A stretch of DNA of 44,455 bases from an uncultured Prochlorococcus sp. (GCF_902626525.1 NZ_CACOFR010000012.1:1-44455); one strand, 5' to 3'; shown: positions 34,199 to 42,669, numbered from the stretch's first letter. Program-made: numbers and translations. The notes: generated by a model from the sequence alone, not told the origin.

Positions 34199-35902
34199 TT
34201 AATGTTTTTTTAGGGACTTTTCTACATAAAATTGCTCATCTTCTACAAATGGTTTATCTAGGCCATAGCAATATGGTTCATTTAAAACAGTTGGGATATC
34301 TTCCTCAAAATTTTCGTGAGGAGGTGGAGAGGGAAGTAACCATTCTAAACCTATAGCCTTCCAAGGATTAGGTGGCGCTGATTTTCCTCTTACCCAAGAA
34401 CTAACCATATTCAAGATAAAAGGAATAGAGGCAACGCCAAGAATAAAAGCTCCAATACTCGCTAGTACATTCCATATTGCAAATTCAGGATCATATGATG
34501 CAACTCTTCTAGGCATTCCCAATAAACCAGCCCAATGAAGTGGTAACCAATTTAAAGTTGCTCCTATAAAAGTAAGAGCAAAATGAACTTTTCCTAAACC
34601 TTCATAAAACATCTTTCCTGTAAATTTTGGGAACCAGTGATAAATACCTGCAAATATTCCAAAAGCAATGGTATTAAAAATAATATAGTGAAAATGAGCA
34701 ACTACAAAATATGTATTTCCAACATGTATGTCTACTGGTACTGTCGCAAGCATTACTCCAGTAATACCTCCAAAGATAAAATTAAATAATCCTCCCAAGC
34801 AAAAAAGCATCGGTGTGGTTAATCTAATATTTCCACCCCATAATGTAGCTATCCATGCAAATACTTTTACACCTGTTGGAACAGCAATGAGCATAGTAGT
34901 AAACATAAATAAATTTCTCATCCACATTGGTGTACCTGTATAAAACATATGATGAACCCAAACAACTAACGAAAGGATAGTGATCCCAAAAGAAGCTACA
35001 GCAACAAATTTATATCCAAAAAGAGGTTTTCTTGAGTAAACAGGAAAAAGTTCAGAAAATATTCCAAAGACAGGTAGAACCATCACATAAACAGCAGGAT
35101 GAGAATAAAACCAGAAAAAATGCTGAAATAAAACTGGGTCTCCTCCCCCCTCAATCCTAAAAAAACTTGTTCCAAATGTTAGATCAAAAAATAACATTAT
35201 CGCACCACCAGTTAAGGCCGGTAATCCAAGTAATTGCAATAATTGAGCTGCTAAGACAGTCCAAATAAAAATTGGCATTTTGAAAAACCCCATTCCTGGT
35301 GCACGCATTCTTATTATTGTGGTTACAAAGTTGACAGCACCAATGATCGAAGAAATCCCAGATAATGATATTGCTATTATCCATAACATTTCACCATTTA
35401 TCATTTTACCTAGAGGATTCTGAATACTTATAGGTGGATAAGACCACCAACCTGAAGAAGCTGGTCCACCTGGAACAAAGAAACTTAAAAGTAGTATTAT
35501 TGAGAAAACTGGTACTAGCCAAAATGCTAAAGCATTGAGTTTTGGGAAAGCCATATCTGGCGCTCCTATCATTGGAGGTACTAGTAAATTTGTTAAACCA
35601 CTCAAAATGGGGAAAAGGAACAAAAAAAGCATTATTGTTCCGTGCATAGTATAAAGACCGTTGTAAACGGTTGGATCAAAAAGATCTGATGGAGGTGTTA
35701 TTAACTCTCCTCTAATCAACATCGCTAAAAGGCCACCTATTAATAAGAAAAATAAAGCTGTGACGATATATTGAATTCCAATTACTTTTGCATCTGTATT
35801 AAAACTAAAAAACCTTTTCCAATCATTTGGCCCCTTTGGATAAGGGTTTTTACTCTGTACTAATCTTGGATCATAATTAACGATTGTCATTGCAGATTTC
35901 AA
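34199..35902 (-). CDS. ctaD: Heme-copper oxidase subunit I (A2-like), alternative respiratory terminal oxidase
   Basis: 567 residues, twelve membrane helices. All metal ligands are present: H87 (YTMHGTIML, low-spin heme), H268 and Y272 (FYSHPAVYVMVLP, CuB and cross-linked Tyr), H317-H318 (VWVHHMFYTG, CuB), H403 and H405 (VVAHFHYII, hemes). In helix VI the proton-channel glutamate of GHPEVY enzymes is replaced by alanine (A270) with Y266-S267 before the His: the YSHPxVY pattern of A2-type oxidases. Reduces O2 to water in the membrane. ctaC overlaps its start by 4 nt. Confidence 0.95.
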   Translation of the reverse strand: MKSAMTIVNYDPRLVQSKNPYPKGPNDWKRFFSFNTDAKVIGIQYIVTALFFLLIGGLLAMLIRGELITPPSDLFDPTVYNGLYTMHGTIMLFLFLFPILSGLTNLLVPPMIGAPDMAFPKLNALAFWLVPVFSIILLLSFFVPGGPASSGWWSYPPISIQNPLGKMINGEMLWIIAISLSGISSIIGAVNFVTTIIRMRAPGMGFFKMPIFIWTVLAAQLLQLLGLPALTGGAIMLFFDLTFGTSFFRIEGGGDPVLFQHFFWFYSHPAVYVMVLPVFGIFSELFPVYSRKPLFGYKFVAVASFGITILSLVVWVHHMFYTGTPMWMRNLFMFTTMLIAVPTGVKVFAWIATLWGGNIRLTTPMLFCLGGLFNFIFGGITGVMLATVPVDIHVGNTYFVVAHFHYIIFNTIAFGIFAGIYHWFPKFTGKMFYEGLGKVHFALTFIGATLNWLPLHWAGLLGMPRRVASYDPEFAIWNVLASIGAFILGVASIPFILNMVSSWVRGKSAPPNPWKAIGLEWLLPSPPPHENFEEDIPTVLNEPYCYGLDKPFVEDEQFYVEKSLKKH

Positions 35903-36834
35903 CTATCATGAGGTCGCGATTTAATACCGGCATCATTTACTTTTGGATCAGGAGCCGGTTTTACTGTTGCCCAACCTCTATTACCATTTTTTAGCCTTTT
36001 CTGGTACAAACTGCCAGCTGGATTTAATCCATTTTGAAGTTCTTTTTTTACAGTCTCTTTAATCCATTTGTAAAAAATTTCTTCAGACTCTACGATTACA
36101 TTTGTTTGATTTTCTGAAAAATATGCTCCACTAAACATTGCATCTCTTAATCTAAATACTCCCTCTTTAGTTGGTGTAAGAGAATATGTAATTACACTTC
36201 CAGGAATAATATCTTGCTTTAATCTAAATGCTGGGACATAAAAGCTATGAATAACATCTTCTGTTATTAATCTAAAATTTGATTTTTTATCAACTGGCAA
36301 ATGTAATTCAGAACTATGTATTCCATTTGGATAAACAAACTCCCAGTTCCATTGCCTCGAAATCACATCAATTGGTCCATAATCAAAAACTTTTTTCTCC
36401 TCAACAAAAGGGACTTCTGCACCGTAATCATATTTTATTTTTGACCCTAAGTTTTCAAGTTTATAATTAACGCTTGTTGAGTATGTTGATATTCCCAAAA
36501 CTAAAAGAAGAGGAACTAATGTCCAAATAATCTCAAGTTTTAAATTGCCCTCTAAAGGTTCTCCATTACTTTCATCATACTTGGGAGCTCTATTAAAAAC
36601 TAAAATCCAAGCCATGGTCCCTGTGCACCCAAGAAAGATAAAAGTACCAATAGTAGTTTCAAATGCAAAAAGATTATCTACATAATGTGCAGCTTCTGAA
36701 GCTTGTATTGGTAACCAACTATAGGACCAATATCCCATTAAGAGACTTAATATGATGTTTAGTATTACTGCAAAAATTATTATAAAAGTTTTTGAAAAAC
36801 CACTTTTCTTTATTCTTCTTATTTTAGTATTCAT
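35899..36834 (-). CDS. ctaC: Heme-copper oxidase subunit II lacking the CuA site
   Basis: 311 residues: hydrophobic N-terminus plus two helices (~55-80 and ~100-120), then the periplasmic/lumenal cupredoxin domain with ISRQWNWEFVYPNG. H196 (DVIHSFYVPAFRLKQD) is kept, but the block that normally reads C-A-E-x-C-G-x-x-H is D231-A-M-F-S235-G-A-Y-F239, so both cysteines and the second histidine of CuA are gone. Such subunits occur in quinol oxidases (CyoA) and in the cyanobacterial alternative respiratory terminal oxidase. Start ATG 36834 overlaps the stop of the DUF2231 gene (ATGA). Confidence 0.93.
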   Translation of the reverse strand: MNTKIRRIKKSGFSKTFIIIFAVILNIILSLLMGYWSYSWLPIQASEAAHYVDNLFAFETTIGTFIFLGCTGTMAWILVFNRAPKYDESNGEPLEGNLKLEIIWTLVPLLLVLGISTYSTSVNYKLENLGSKIKYDYGAEVPFVEEKKVFDYGPIDVISRQWNWEFVYPNGIHSSELHLPVDKKSNFRLITEDVIHSFYVPAFRLKQDIIPGSVITYSLTPTKEGVFRLRDAMFSGAYFSENQTNVIVESEEIFYKWIKETVKKELQNGLNPAGSLYQKRLKNGNRGWATVKPAPDPKVNDAGIKSRPHDS

Positions 36835-37508
36835 TGGAAAATTTGATTAAGATCTTCTCCTCTTACAAGAAGTTGGTCAGCTGTAATATGAACTCCAAAG
36901 TCGCTTGCAAGCCATGCTCCTAAACTGCCATGAATCCCCATCAAAATTAAAATCAAGGATCCACAAAAAATATAAGACCAAGAAACTTGTCTCCCGAAAT
37001 CCTTCCTAAAAATAAATCGTTGATACCCCCGCCATATAGTCATTGAAATCATTACAAATAAAATTGCCACTCCGCCAACAGCATGCCAAAGCATCGTAGA
37101 AATAGCATTTTGTCCTAAAATACTTTCCACTTCAGGTATAGGAACTGCTAACAACATTTCAAAAAAACCAGTTGCAACTGTAAAGAAAGTTATAAACGAG
37201 GCGGCAAGAACGTTATACCAACCAACATCATGAAATCCAACTCTTGTTACAGGAAAAGCAAAAAATCTTAGAATTCTTTTTTCAAAAGGATAAAAGGCTC
37301 CTGCGATATCAAAGAATATTCCAATAGCAAATAAACCTATAGTTAAATGAACAAGATTTGGATGTAATGGAATTTTATAAGGCAAATCATTCGGACCTAA
37401 CTTGTCTGATATTTCGCTGATTGGTGATTTTATTAAAAGACAGAAAAGGTAGTTAATACATTTCAAACTACTTAATTCAGGAGAAAAATTAAGATTGAAA
37501 ATTATCAT
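36831..37508 (-). CDS. DUF2231 membrane protein of the oxidase operon (second copy)
   Basis: 225 residues from ATG 37508, chosen because it overlaps the stop of the upstream gene as ATGA; a longer frame (to 37565) would run 60 nt into that gene. Landmarks: IPLHPNLVHLTIGLFAIGIF (the HPxxVHxxIGLF core of DUF2231) and a C-terminal GIHGSLGAWLASDFGVH. About four to five membrane helices with several conserved histidines that might bind heme. Paralogues occupy the same place in other cyanobacterial alternative-oxidase operons as I recall. Overlaps ctaC by 4 nt. Confidence 0.8.
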   Translation of the reverse strand: MIIFNLNFSPELSSLKCINYLFCLLIKSPISEISDKLGPNDLPYKIPLHPNLVHLTIGLFAIGIFFDIAGAFYPFEKRILRFFAFPVTRVGFHDVGWYNVLAASFITFFTVATGFFEMLLAVPIPEVESILGQNAISTMLWHAVGGVAILFVMISMTIWRGYQRFIFRKDFGRQVSWSYIFCGSLILILMGIHGSLGAWLASDFGVHITADQLLVRGEDLNQIFQ

Positions 37509-38059
37509 AATAATCCATCCCTCACCGCTTGAACGACGGGCACTGTGTGCAATCCATATATCCAAACCAACATATCACCCAAATAAACTTGCGTACAAAC
37601 TAAGAGTGCTAAAATAACATCTATAAAAATAAATCCTTTTGATAGAACTTGAGGGTTATTTTGTCTTGATACATATCGCCATCCTGTAATAACCGAGAGT
37701 ACTCCTGCTAGAGACCATCCAATGGTGCTGTGATAGTTCAAAACATCTCTTGATATTCCATATGGATTACTTAACCCCGCTTCAATTTGACCAAATACAA
37801 TGGCAATAAAGATAGCAATCGTAGCAACGGTTAAATTTAAAAAACTAACTTCAAATAAATTAGGTTTTTTGAAAATTATCCCAACAAAATCAAAGAATAC
37901 AGCACCTAAAGCCATCGCAATTACAAAATGAACTACAATAGGATGAATAACATCAACCCAAGGTAGATTTTTTTCGTTCAAGGCAGGAAGCAAGTTTGAA
38001 AATAATATAAAAGTATTGATCAAAATATTGCCCATAAAATTAAAATATTGAGCGACCAT
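37505..38059 (-). CDS. DUF2231 membrane protein of the oxidase operon (first gene)
   Basis: 184 residues, four to five membrane helices. DVIHPIVVHFVIAMALGAVF is the HPxxVHFxxA motif of DUF2231; LNYHSTIGWSLAGVLSVITG and WIYGLHTVPVVQ add further histidines. ATG 38059 begins the operon DUF2231-DUF2231-ctaC-ctaD-ctaE(-GMC). Presumably an assembly or electron-transfer accessory to the oxidase; no biochemical role is established. A perfect palindrome (38072-38085) lies just upstream. Confidence 0.82.
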   Translation of the reverse strand: MVAQYFNFMGNILINTFILFSNLLPALNEKNLPWVDVIHPIVVHFVIAMALGAVFFDFVGIIFKKPNLFEVSFLNLTVATIAIFIAIVFGQIEAGLSNPYGISRDVLNYHSTIGWSLAGVLSVITGWRYVSRQNNPQVLSKGFIFIDVILALLVCTQVYLGDMLVWIYGLHTVPVVQAVRDGLL

Positions 38060-38071
38060 ATTTGAAATTTA

Positions 38072-38085
38072 TTTTCTATAGAAAA
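38072..38085. promoter_or_regulatory. 14-bp palindrome upstream of the oxidase operon
   Basis: TTTTCTATAGAAAA, a perfect inverted repeat, ends 13 bases before the start codon of the first operon gene. The position fits an operator or a 5'-UTR element. No known regulator consensus is matched; low complexity makes chance occurrence possible. Confidence 0.35.
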
Positions 38086-38403
38086 ATAGCTTCCTTTTCA
38101 AATTTATATATAAATTTTTAGATAAGCAATAATTTTCGAAACCTTTTTATGTATTAAATTGCATGCAGAAAATATAACCTTATTTGAAAATCTTTTTTAC
38201 TCTTAAATATGAATCATTTATTTACGGAACGATTTTCTATTCATTAAACAAAAAATAATTATTTATGTTCAAATAATATTAAAAGAAACAGAACTTTATC
38301 TACAAGTAAAAATTTCTTATCAGTTAAATATCACATTTTTGATAACTTGATAACAATGCCATTATTACTCATTTTATTAATTTAACAAAAATACTTTGAA
38401 ATT
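38086..38403. other. Intergenic, promoter region of the oxidase operon
   Basis: Highly AT-rich with no supported frame on either strand. Expected to hold the promoter for the leftward oxidase operon and for the small rightward gene at 38404; no box is clear. Confidence 0.4.
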
Positions 38404-38586
38404 TTGGAAATTATTGTTGTTGGGCTTGGTTTATTAATTGGTTTGATCTTTAGTTGGGTTTTGAATTTACCGAGAGGAGCTGCTTTTAATTGGATTTGCT
38501 GTATTTTTCTTGGATTAAAGGTTGTAGAAATAATTCTTTCAAATGAAGATAAAGATTATGATTTTGGTGGAGTAATTTTAATCTAA
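38404..38586 (+). CDS. Small membrane protein, 60 residues
   Basis: TTG 38404: EIIVVGLGLLIGLIFSWVLN, PRGAAFNWICCIFLGLKVVE, then an acidic SNEDKDYDFGG tail. Two short membrane segments. No family recognised. First of a run of microprotein genes on the plus strand. Confidence 0.45.
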   Translation: MEIIVVGLGLLIGLIFSWVLNLPRGAAFNWICCIFLGLKVVEIILSNEDKDYDFGGVILI

Positions 38587-38763
38587 AATTATCAAGGAAT
38601 ATAATTTTTGGATTAGAGTCCAATTTTAAGGACTAAGAATTCATATCAGTTATAAAGAAGTAATAAAAGTAGTAAGTTAAAAATTTTAAAATCTGAAAAA
38701 AATATTTATTTTTAAATGTTTTTACTAATTTTTGCTATGAAATAAATAGAGTCAAATTAAATT

Positions 38764-38940
38764 ATGAAAGCAAAAAAAATTAATGCAAAAACATTTAATT
38801 TTGATAATGCATCAAAAGATCAATTAATTTTTTTAGTTGTTTCAGGGTTGATTATTTTCTTTGCTAAAGCTATTTATGACCTATATCTTCATAATCCTAC
38901 TTTTCATATGTTTATACAAAGTAAAGGAATATTTTTATAA
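38764..38940 (+). CDS. Small membrane protein, 58 residues
   Basis: ATG 38764: MKAKKINAKTFNFDNASKDQ, membrane helix LIFLVVSGLIIFFAKAIYDL, then YLHNPTFHMFIQSKGIFL. Clear soluble/membrane division and clean ATG. No family recognised. Confidence 0.5.
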   Translation: MKAKKINAKTFNFDNASKDQLIFLVVSGLIIFFAKAIYDLYLHNPTFHMFIQSKGIFL

Positions 38941-39321
38941 TTAAAAAATTTCCAAAAAGAATTTTTGTCATATCAAAACTGTAAATGTTTCTTTAGCTAA
39001 AACTTTTCTATCTTCATATCAAGGGATTTGGATTATTTTTATGGGATTCCATAAGATGTTACCCAAACTTTTTTGTTTTTAATTTATTATCCATTAAGTT
39101 TGATATAAGAAAAGTAAAGGATTAAAATCAATCGCACTATATAAGCTTTATGTAATTATTAACATTATAAAATTCTATTCATTAAGTATTATCAAATAAT
39201 TATTTATAAGTGATTTTTATATGCAAATGATGTATTTTTAGCGATTTATTATGTAAAAGTTGTTCTTGACTCTTTTAAGAAATATTTTTATTGTCCATAG
39301 ATAATAAGTTTCTATTTACAG
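38941..39321. other. Intergenic stretch without a supported gene
   Basis: AT-rich, with stops in all frames; only frames under 20 codons. Nothing recognisable. Confidence 0.4.
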
Positions 39322-39429
39322 ATGTATCTTTTTATAGTCTTAGGCTTTTTTGCTGCTTTTGTTGCTTTTATGAAAATCGGATCAAATGACTTTGGTATCT
39401 CATCAGGTAAATCTCAATTAAAAGATTAA
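39322..39429 (+). CDS. Microprotein with NDFG motif, 35 residues
   Basis: ATG 39322: MYLFIVLGFFAAFVAFMKIG, then SNDFGISSGKSQLKD. One N-terminal membrane helix and a short polar tail. The next gene encodes a paralogue with the same tail pattern, which supports both being real. Unknown function; thylakoid or plasma membrane location inferred. Confidence 0.55.
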   Translation: MYLFIVLGFFAAFVAFMKIGSNDFGISSGKSQLKD

Positions 39430-39461
39430 AAAACTTCCTAGTCAAAAATTATCAATCTATT

Positions 39462-39563
39462 ATGGAAACTCTTTCTATTTTTAGCTTTTTTATACTAGTA
39501 ATTACGTTCTTTGTTAGAGGTAAAAATGATTTTGGTCTTAAGCCTAAATCAAAAAAGGATTAA
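39462..39563 (+). CDS. Microprotein with NDFG motif, 33 residues, paralogue of 39322-39429
   Basis: ATG 39462: METLSIFSFFILVITFFVRG, then KNDFGLKPKSKKD. Shares helix length, the G-x-NDFG turn and the K-S-x-x-KD ending with the preceding gene, 32 nt upstream, so the two arose by tandem duplication. Confidence 0.55.
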   Translation: METLSIFSFFILVITFFVRGKNDFGLKPKSKKD

Positions 39564-39634
39564 TTCATTTTGATGTATCTTTTATCAAGGTATCTAAATA
39601 AAAATGAAGTTTATTAAAGCTTTGAATCACTTTT

Positions 39635-39769
39635 ATGAAATCATCAGAAGCATCGAATTCACTAAGAAAAAAACTACAAAATAATTTTTTTAAAGTTATT
39701 CTTATCTCAATAGGTATATCTGTAGTTATATTTTCTTATCAAAAAGACGGTTTCTTTTTTGGAATTTAG
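39635..39769 (+). CDS. Small membrane protein, 44 residues
   Basis: ATG 39635: MKSSEASNSLRKKLQNNFFK, helix VILISIGISVVIFSY, then QKDGFFFGI. Basic N-terminus next to the helix suggests the N-terminus stays inside. No family recognised. Confidence 0.45.
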   Translation: MKSSEASNSLRKKLQNNFFKVILISIGISVVIFSYQKDGFFFGI

Positions 39770-39879
39770 TAACTTATATTTTCCAATTTATCATTATTAA
39801 ATATGGGGTAAAGTTATTTAAATTTGCTTAAAATTTTGTGTGCCTTAATTTATCAGGTAATTAATTCCTTCCCCTAAGT

Positions 39880-39975
39880 TTAAAGTGGATTATTCCCACT
39901 TATCACTAACCCGTAATAAACTAGCACTCCAAGTAAAAGAAGAATAAACGCTATTTTGTTAGAACTGTCTGAAAT
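39880..39975 (-). CDS. Possible 31-residue membrane microprotein with non-standard start
   Basis: Minus strand, from an ATT at 39975: SDSSNKIAFILLLLGVLVYY, GLVISGNNPL, TAA at 39880. The sequence is very protein-like, but no ATG, GTG or TTG is in frame; the start would have to be ATT, or the gene has lost its start. Confidence 0.35.
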   Translation of the reverse strand: MSDSSNKIAFILLLLGVLVYYGLVISGNNPL

Positions 39976-40154
39976 AGTAAAAAAAGAATTTTGAACATTC
40001 TATATTAAACTTAAACAATTTTTTAATTTTTTTTCTATTTAGCTTGTCTAAACTGATACAAAAGATAATACTTTTTGAATAGCTAACTTATAACTTATTT
40101 ACTTAAAATCCTTTCATAAATAATTAAAATCTATCTTAATTATTAATTTTTAAT

Positions 40155-40442
40155 ATGATTGCAGCTAATAATGATCCTACGCTCATTTTTGTTCTAGGTA
40201 GCATTGGACTATTACTATTTGGTGCCATTGGTTATGGTATTTATACAACCGTTGGTCCTAAATCCGGTGAATTAAGAGATACTATTAAAGAACATGCAAG
40301 GATGCATGAGCTTGGAATTGCTCATGGACATAATAAAAACGAAGCAAATCATACTCATTTAAAAGATATCCTTAAAAAGGAAGATAATACTTCTACCGCT
40401 AATAAATTAATAAATGAAAAACAGTCCCAAAGTATTAACTGA
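40155..40442 (+). CDS. PsbN-like protein with long polar C-terminal extension
   Basis: 95 residues. The first ~50 (LIFVLGSIGLLLFGAIGYGI, YTTVGPKSGELRDTIKEH) match the PsbN layout: one membrane helix, then GYxxYTxxGPxSxELRDxxxEH. Standard PsbN is about 43-46 residues and helps photosystem II assembly. Here ~45 more residues follow, with ARMHELGIAHGHNKNEANHT (five His) and a Lys/Asn-rich end. It may be a second, diverged PsbN; whether a standard psbN exists elsewhere cannot be seen here. ATG start 40155. Confidence 0.6.
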   Translation: MIAANNDPTLIFVLGSIGLLLFGAIGYGIYTTVGPKSGELRDTIKEHARMHELGIAHGHNKNEANHTHLKDILKKEDNTSTANKLINEKQSQSIN

Positions 40443-40623
40443 AAATCATTATTAAATCATTATTAAATCCTAATTTCTTTAAAAAAAGTTAGAATGTTAA
40501 TACTTTAAAGGAGTTCTTATTAAGTTTATTAAGCTTTTAATTTATTTTCTTAATCAATTTTTTAGTTTTCTCCTTATTAAAATTATGAGATAAAATAATT
40601 AACTTGAATTTAAATATTTACCC

Positions 40624-40782
40624 CTAGATTTTCCTCTTAGAAATTTCTTTTAATTCTTTACCAGTAAATTCAAATCCATAATGTGAAGCTATTAAATTGA
40701 TCTCATTAGAAATAGCTACAATTGAAACTTCTCCAAGTAAATTTTTTTTGTTTTCAGTGCAATTTTTATTAATAAAAACATG
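40624..40782 (-). pseudogene. Nif11-like peptide relic
   Basis: Minus-strand frame of 52 codons after a TGA, containing VSIVAISNEINLIASHYGFE and FTGKELKEISKRKI. 'A..YGFEFTGKELKEI' is the conserved end of Nif11-type leader or regulatory peptides. No ATG, GTG or TTG start, and the N-terminal half looks truncated. There is no Gly-Gly cleavage site or core peptide. Confidence 0.35.
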
Positions 40783-40926
40783 TCAAATCTATAAAAAAGT
40801 CAATTTTTAGTCAAATTTATTTTATAAATTAATTCCATATTTATTTGGGATTAAATGATTTCTCAAAAAGAAATTACACTTTATGTATTTTTTCTATAAT
40901 ATGAACTTATGTTTTAAAAAATTGTA

Positions 40927-42090
40927 ATGGAAGGAATACATCAAAAAGTATTTCTTGATTTAGATAGGTTTATCAAAAGAAATGGTTGGATTCTTCTCTT
41001 TCTTGCCTGCTTTTTAGTTAGTGCATACTTCATGAGAAGTTATTTAGATATTTTCTCCAGGGATACAGGGACTGAAGTCTTGAAACTTAATGATGTTAAT
41101 GCAAATATATCCTCCTCAGAAACAAATATTATTAAAAATTTTACTTTTTTTCTTAGTGAAATCTCACTAAAAGAAATTATTAAGTTCCCATTTAAATATA
41201 TTGATTTTATTTTCCCAGTTTCAGTTATAACTACTTTTGAATTAATAACAAAAAGGAAAAATTTAAGAGAACGACTCACTAATACTAGTTTGGGTAAAAT
41301 GGTTAATTCAGAAGAAAAATATGCAGATATTTGGTATTTTTTTCTTTATACTTTTGTACAAAAAATACCATTCATAGTAGGGTTATTAACTTTTGGATTA
41401 TCTACGTTTTCTGTGAGTGCTAATAGTTGGTTTGATTCTTTAATAAAGCAATACATTGTTTTGCCTTCTTCCATACTTGGAAGTACTCTACTATTTATTT
41501 TTGGAATTTTATTCTCTGATTTTTGGTTTTATTTTGATCATAGAATTTCCCATATGAATCAATTTTTGTGGGATTTCCATGAATTACATCATTCCGCTAC
41601 TGAGATGAATATTTTAAATGGAAAAAGATTTTCTCTTTTAGATGGTCTTATCCCAAAGATTGTTCTAGCTCCTTTTTACTTCTCATTTAGTGCTTTTGCG
41701 GGATTTGCAATCTCTCATTATTTATCAATAGGAAATTTTATTCCTTTCATCATGTCTATAATTTGGGGAACTTTAGGCCAAATCAGTAATATCGCTGGAC
41801 ACTCCTCTTTCAAAATAATTTATCCTAAGCCTTTTTCCTTGTTTTTACTTAGCCCTGCGCTGCACTGGATTCATCATTCAAATAATGTAAAACATTACGA
41901 TAAGAATTTTGGGGGAGTCTTCTGTATCTGGGACAAATTATTTGGTACCTATCTCGATGAAACACACTTAAAAGATATAACTTCTTTTGGGGTTACCAAC
42001 ACAGATTACAATAAATACCATCCTTTGTACTCATGGGGTATTTTACCAATAGTAAAATTCACTAAAAGATTTAGTAAAGTTTTTGTATAA
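40927..42090 (+). CDS. Fatty acid hydroxylase / sterol desaturase family membrane enzyme
   Basis: 387 residues with several membrane helices. The di-iron histidine boxes are all present: FYFDHRISH (~residue 205), DFHELHHSATEMN (~220) and SPALHWIHHSNNVKHYDKNF (~320), followed by GGVFCIWDKLFGTYLDE, typical of the superfamily's end. It should use O2 to hydroxylate or desaturate a lipid or terpenoid; the substrate is not evident. N-terminal ~130 residues are an extra membrane/soluble region. Start ATG 40927. Confidence 0.88.
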   Translation: MEGIHQKVFLDLDRFIKRNGWILLFLACFLVSAYFMRSYLDIFSRDTGTEVLKLNDVNANISSSETNIIKNFTFFLSEISLKEIIKFPFKYIDFIFPVSVITTFELITKRKNLRERLTNTSLGKMVNSEEKYADIWYFFLYTFVQKIPFIVGLLTFGLSTFSVSANSWFDSLIKQYIVLPSSILGSTLLFIFGILFSDFWFYFDHRISHMNQFLWDFHELHHSATEMNILNGKRFSLLDGLIPKIVLAPFYFSFSAFAGFAISHYLSIGNFIPFIMSIIWGTLGQISNIAGHSSFKIIYPKPFSLFLLSPALHWIHHSNNVKHYDKNFGGVFCIWDKLFGTYLDETHLKDITSFGVTNTDYNKYHPLYSWGILPIVKFTKRFSKVFV

Positions 42091-42192
42091 ATATTGAAAG
42101 TTAAGGGGAAGATAAGAGTAATTTGTTAATTACAATAAATAAATCTAATAATTATTTGATTTTTTTAATTTTAAAAATTATTTTAAATTCAA

Positions 42193-42342
42193 TTATCCGA
42201 AATTTATATTTTCTTGGAATAAACCAAACAAGTTATTACCAACTATGGCAGCGATTATCAAAACAAAGGCAACAATTGCAAAAAGGGCACTTACATCTTT
42301 TATGTCATAAGGAGCCTTAAATAGAGGTTTTTTATCTGCCAT
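42193..42342 (-). CDS. Small membrane protein, 49 residues
   Basis: ATG 42342: MADKKPLFKAPYDIKDVSAL, helix FAIVAFVLIIAAIVGNNLFG, ending LFQENINFG. The MADKKP start and clean helix make it one of the more convincing microproteins here; the overlapping plus-strand frame is rejected. Family unknown to me. Confidence 0.6.
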   Translation of the reverse strand: MADKKPLFKAPYDIKDVSALFAIVAFVLIIAAIVGNNLFGLFQENINFG

Positions 42343-42522
42343 TGTTATCAAATCTTTAAAAGCTAATGGTTCATATTAGTTTAATGTGTGAATGGATATT
42401 AGGTGATTTTTTATTCTTACTAATTATGTGCATTTTATAAAAAGGTACCAAATTAGGAAATTTATGGGAGATTATTAACTCTTAATGAATATTAAAAATT
42501 TTAAAGAAAGAGATTAGACAAT

Positions 42523-42549
42523 AAAAAAGCCACCTTTCGTGGCTTTTTT
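42523..42549. terminator. Bidirectional intrinsic terminator
   Basis: AAAAAAGCCAC, loop of five, GTGGCTTTTTT: a 5-bp GC-rich stem extended by A/T pairing, with a T tract on either strand. It lies 19 nt beyond the stop of the DUF4278 gene (minus strand) and would end that transcript. Confidence 0.85.
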
Positions 42550-42567
42550 ATTTATGAGATGAATAAA

Positions 42568-42669
42568 TTAGCTTGTATAAGCTTTTCCTCTATAAGTAAG
42601 TTCGTTGTGCTGCTTCTTTGCAACTTCTTTGTTTTGGACGTACTTTTGTCCTCTGTAAATTAGAGTCAT
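42568..42669 (-). CDS. DUF4278 family microprotein, 33 residues
   Basis: ATG 42669: MTLIYRGQKYVQNKEVAKKQ, HNELTYRGKAYTS. The two 'xLxYRGxxYxx' units are the hallmark of DUF4278, a short cyanobacterial family of unknown function. A GGAG lies about ten bases upstream. It has its own terminator and an unusual leader (42670-42743), suggesting it is a separately controlled, well-expressed gene. Confidence 0.85.
   Translation of the reverse strand: MTLIYRGQKYVQNKEVAKKQHNELTYRGKAYTS

Noticed and set aside
42123-42320. 65-codon plus-strand frame with Gln/Lys-rich end
   Set aside because: Shadow of the minus-strand 49-residue membrane protein (42193-42342).
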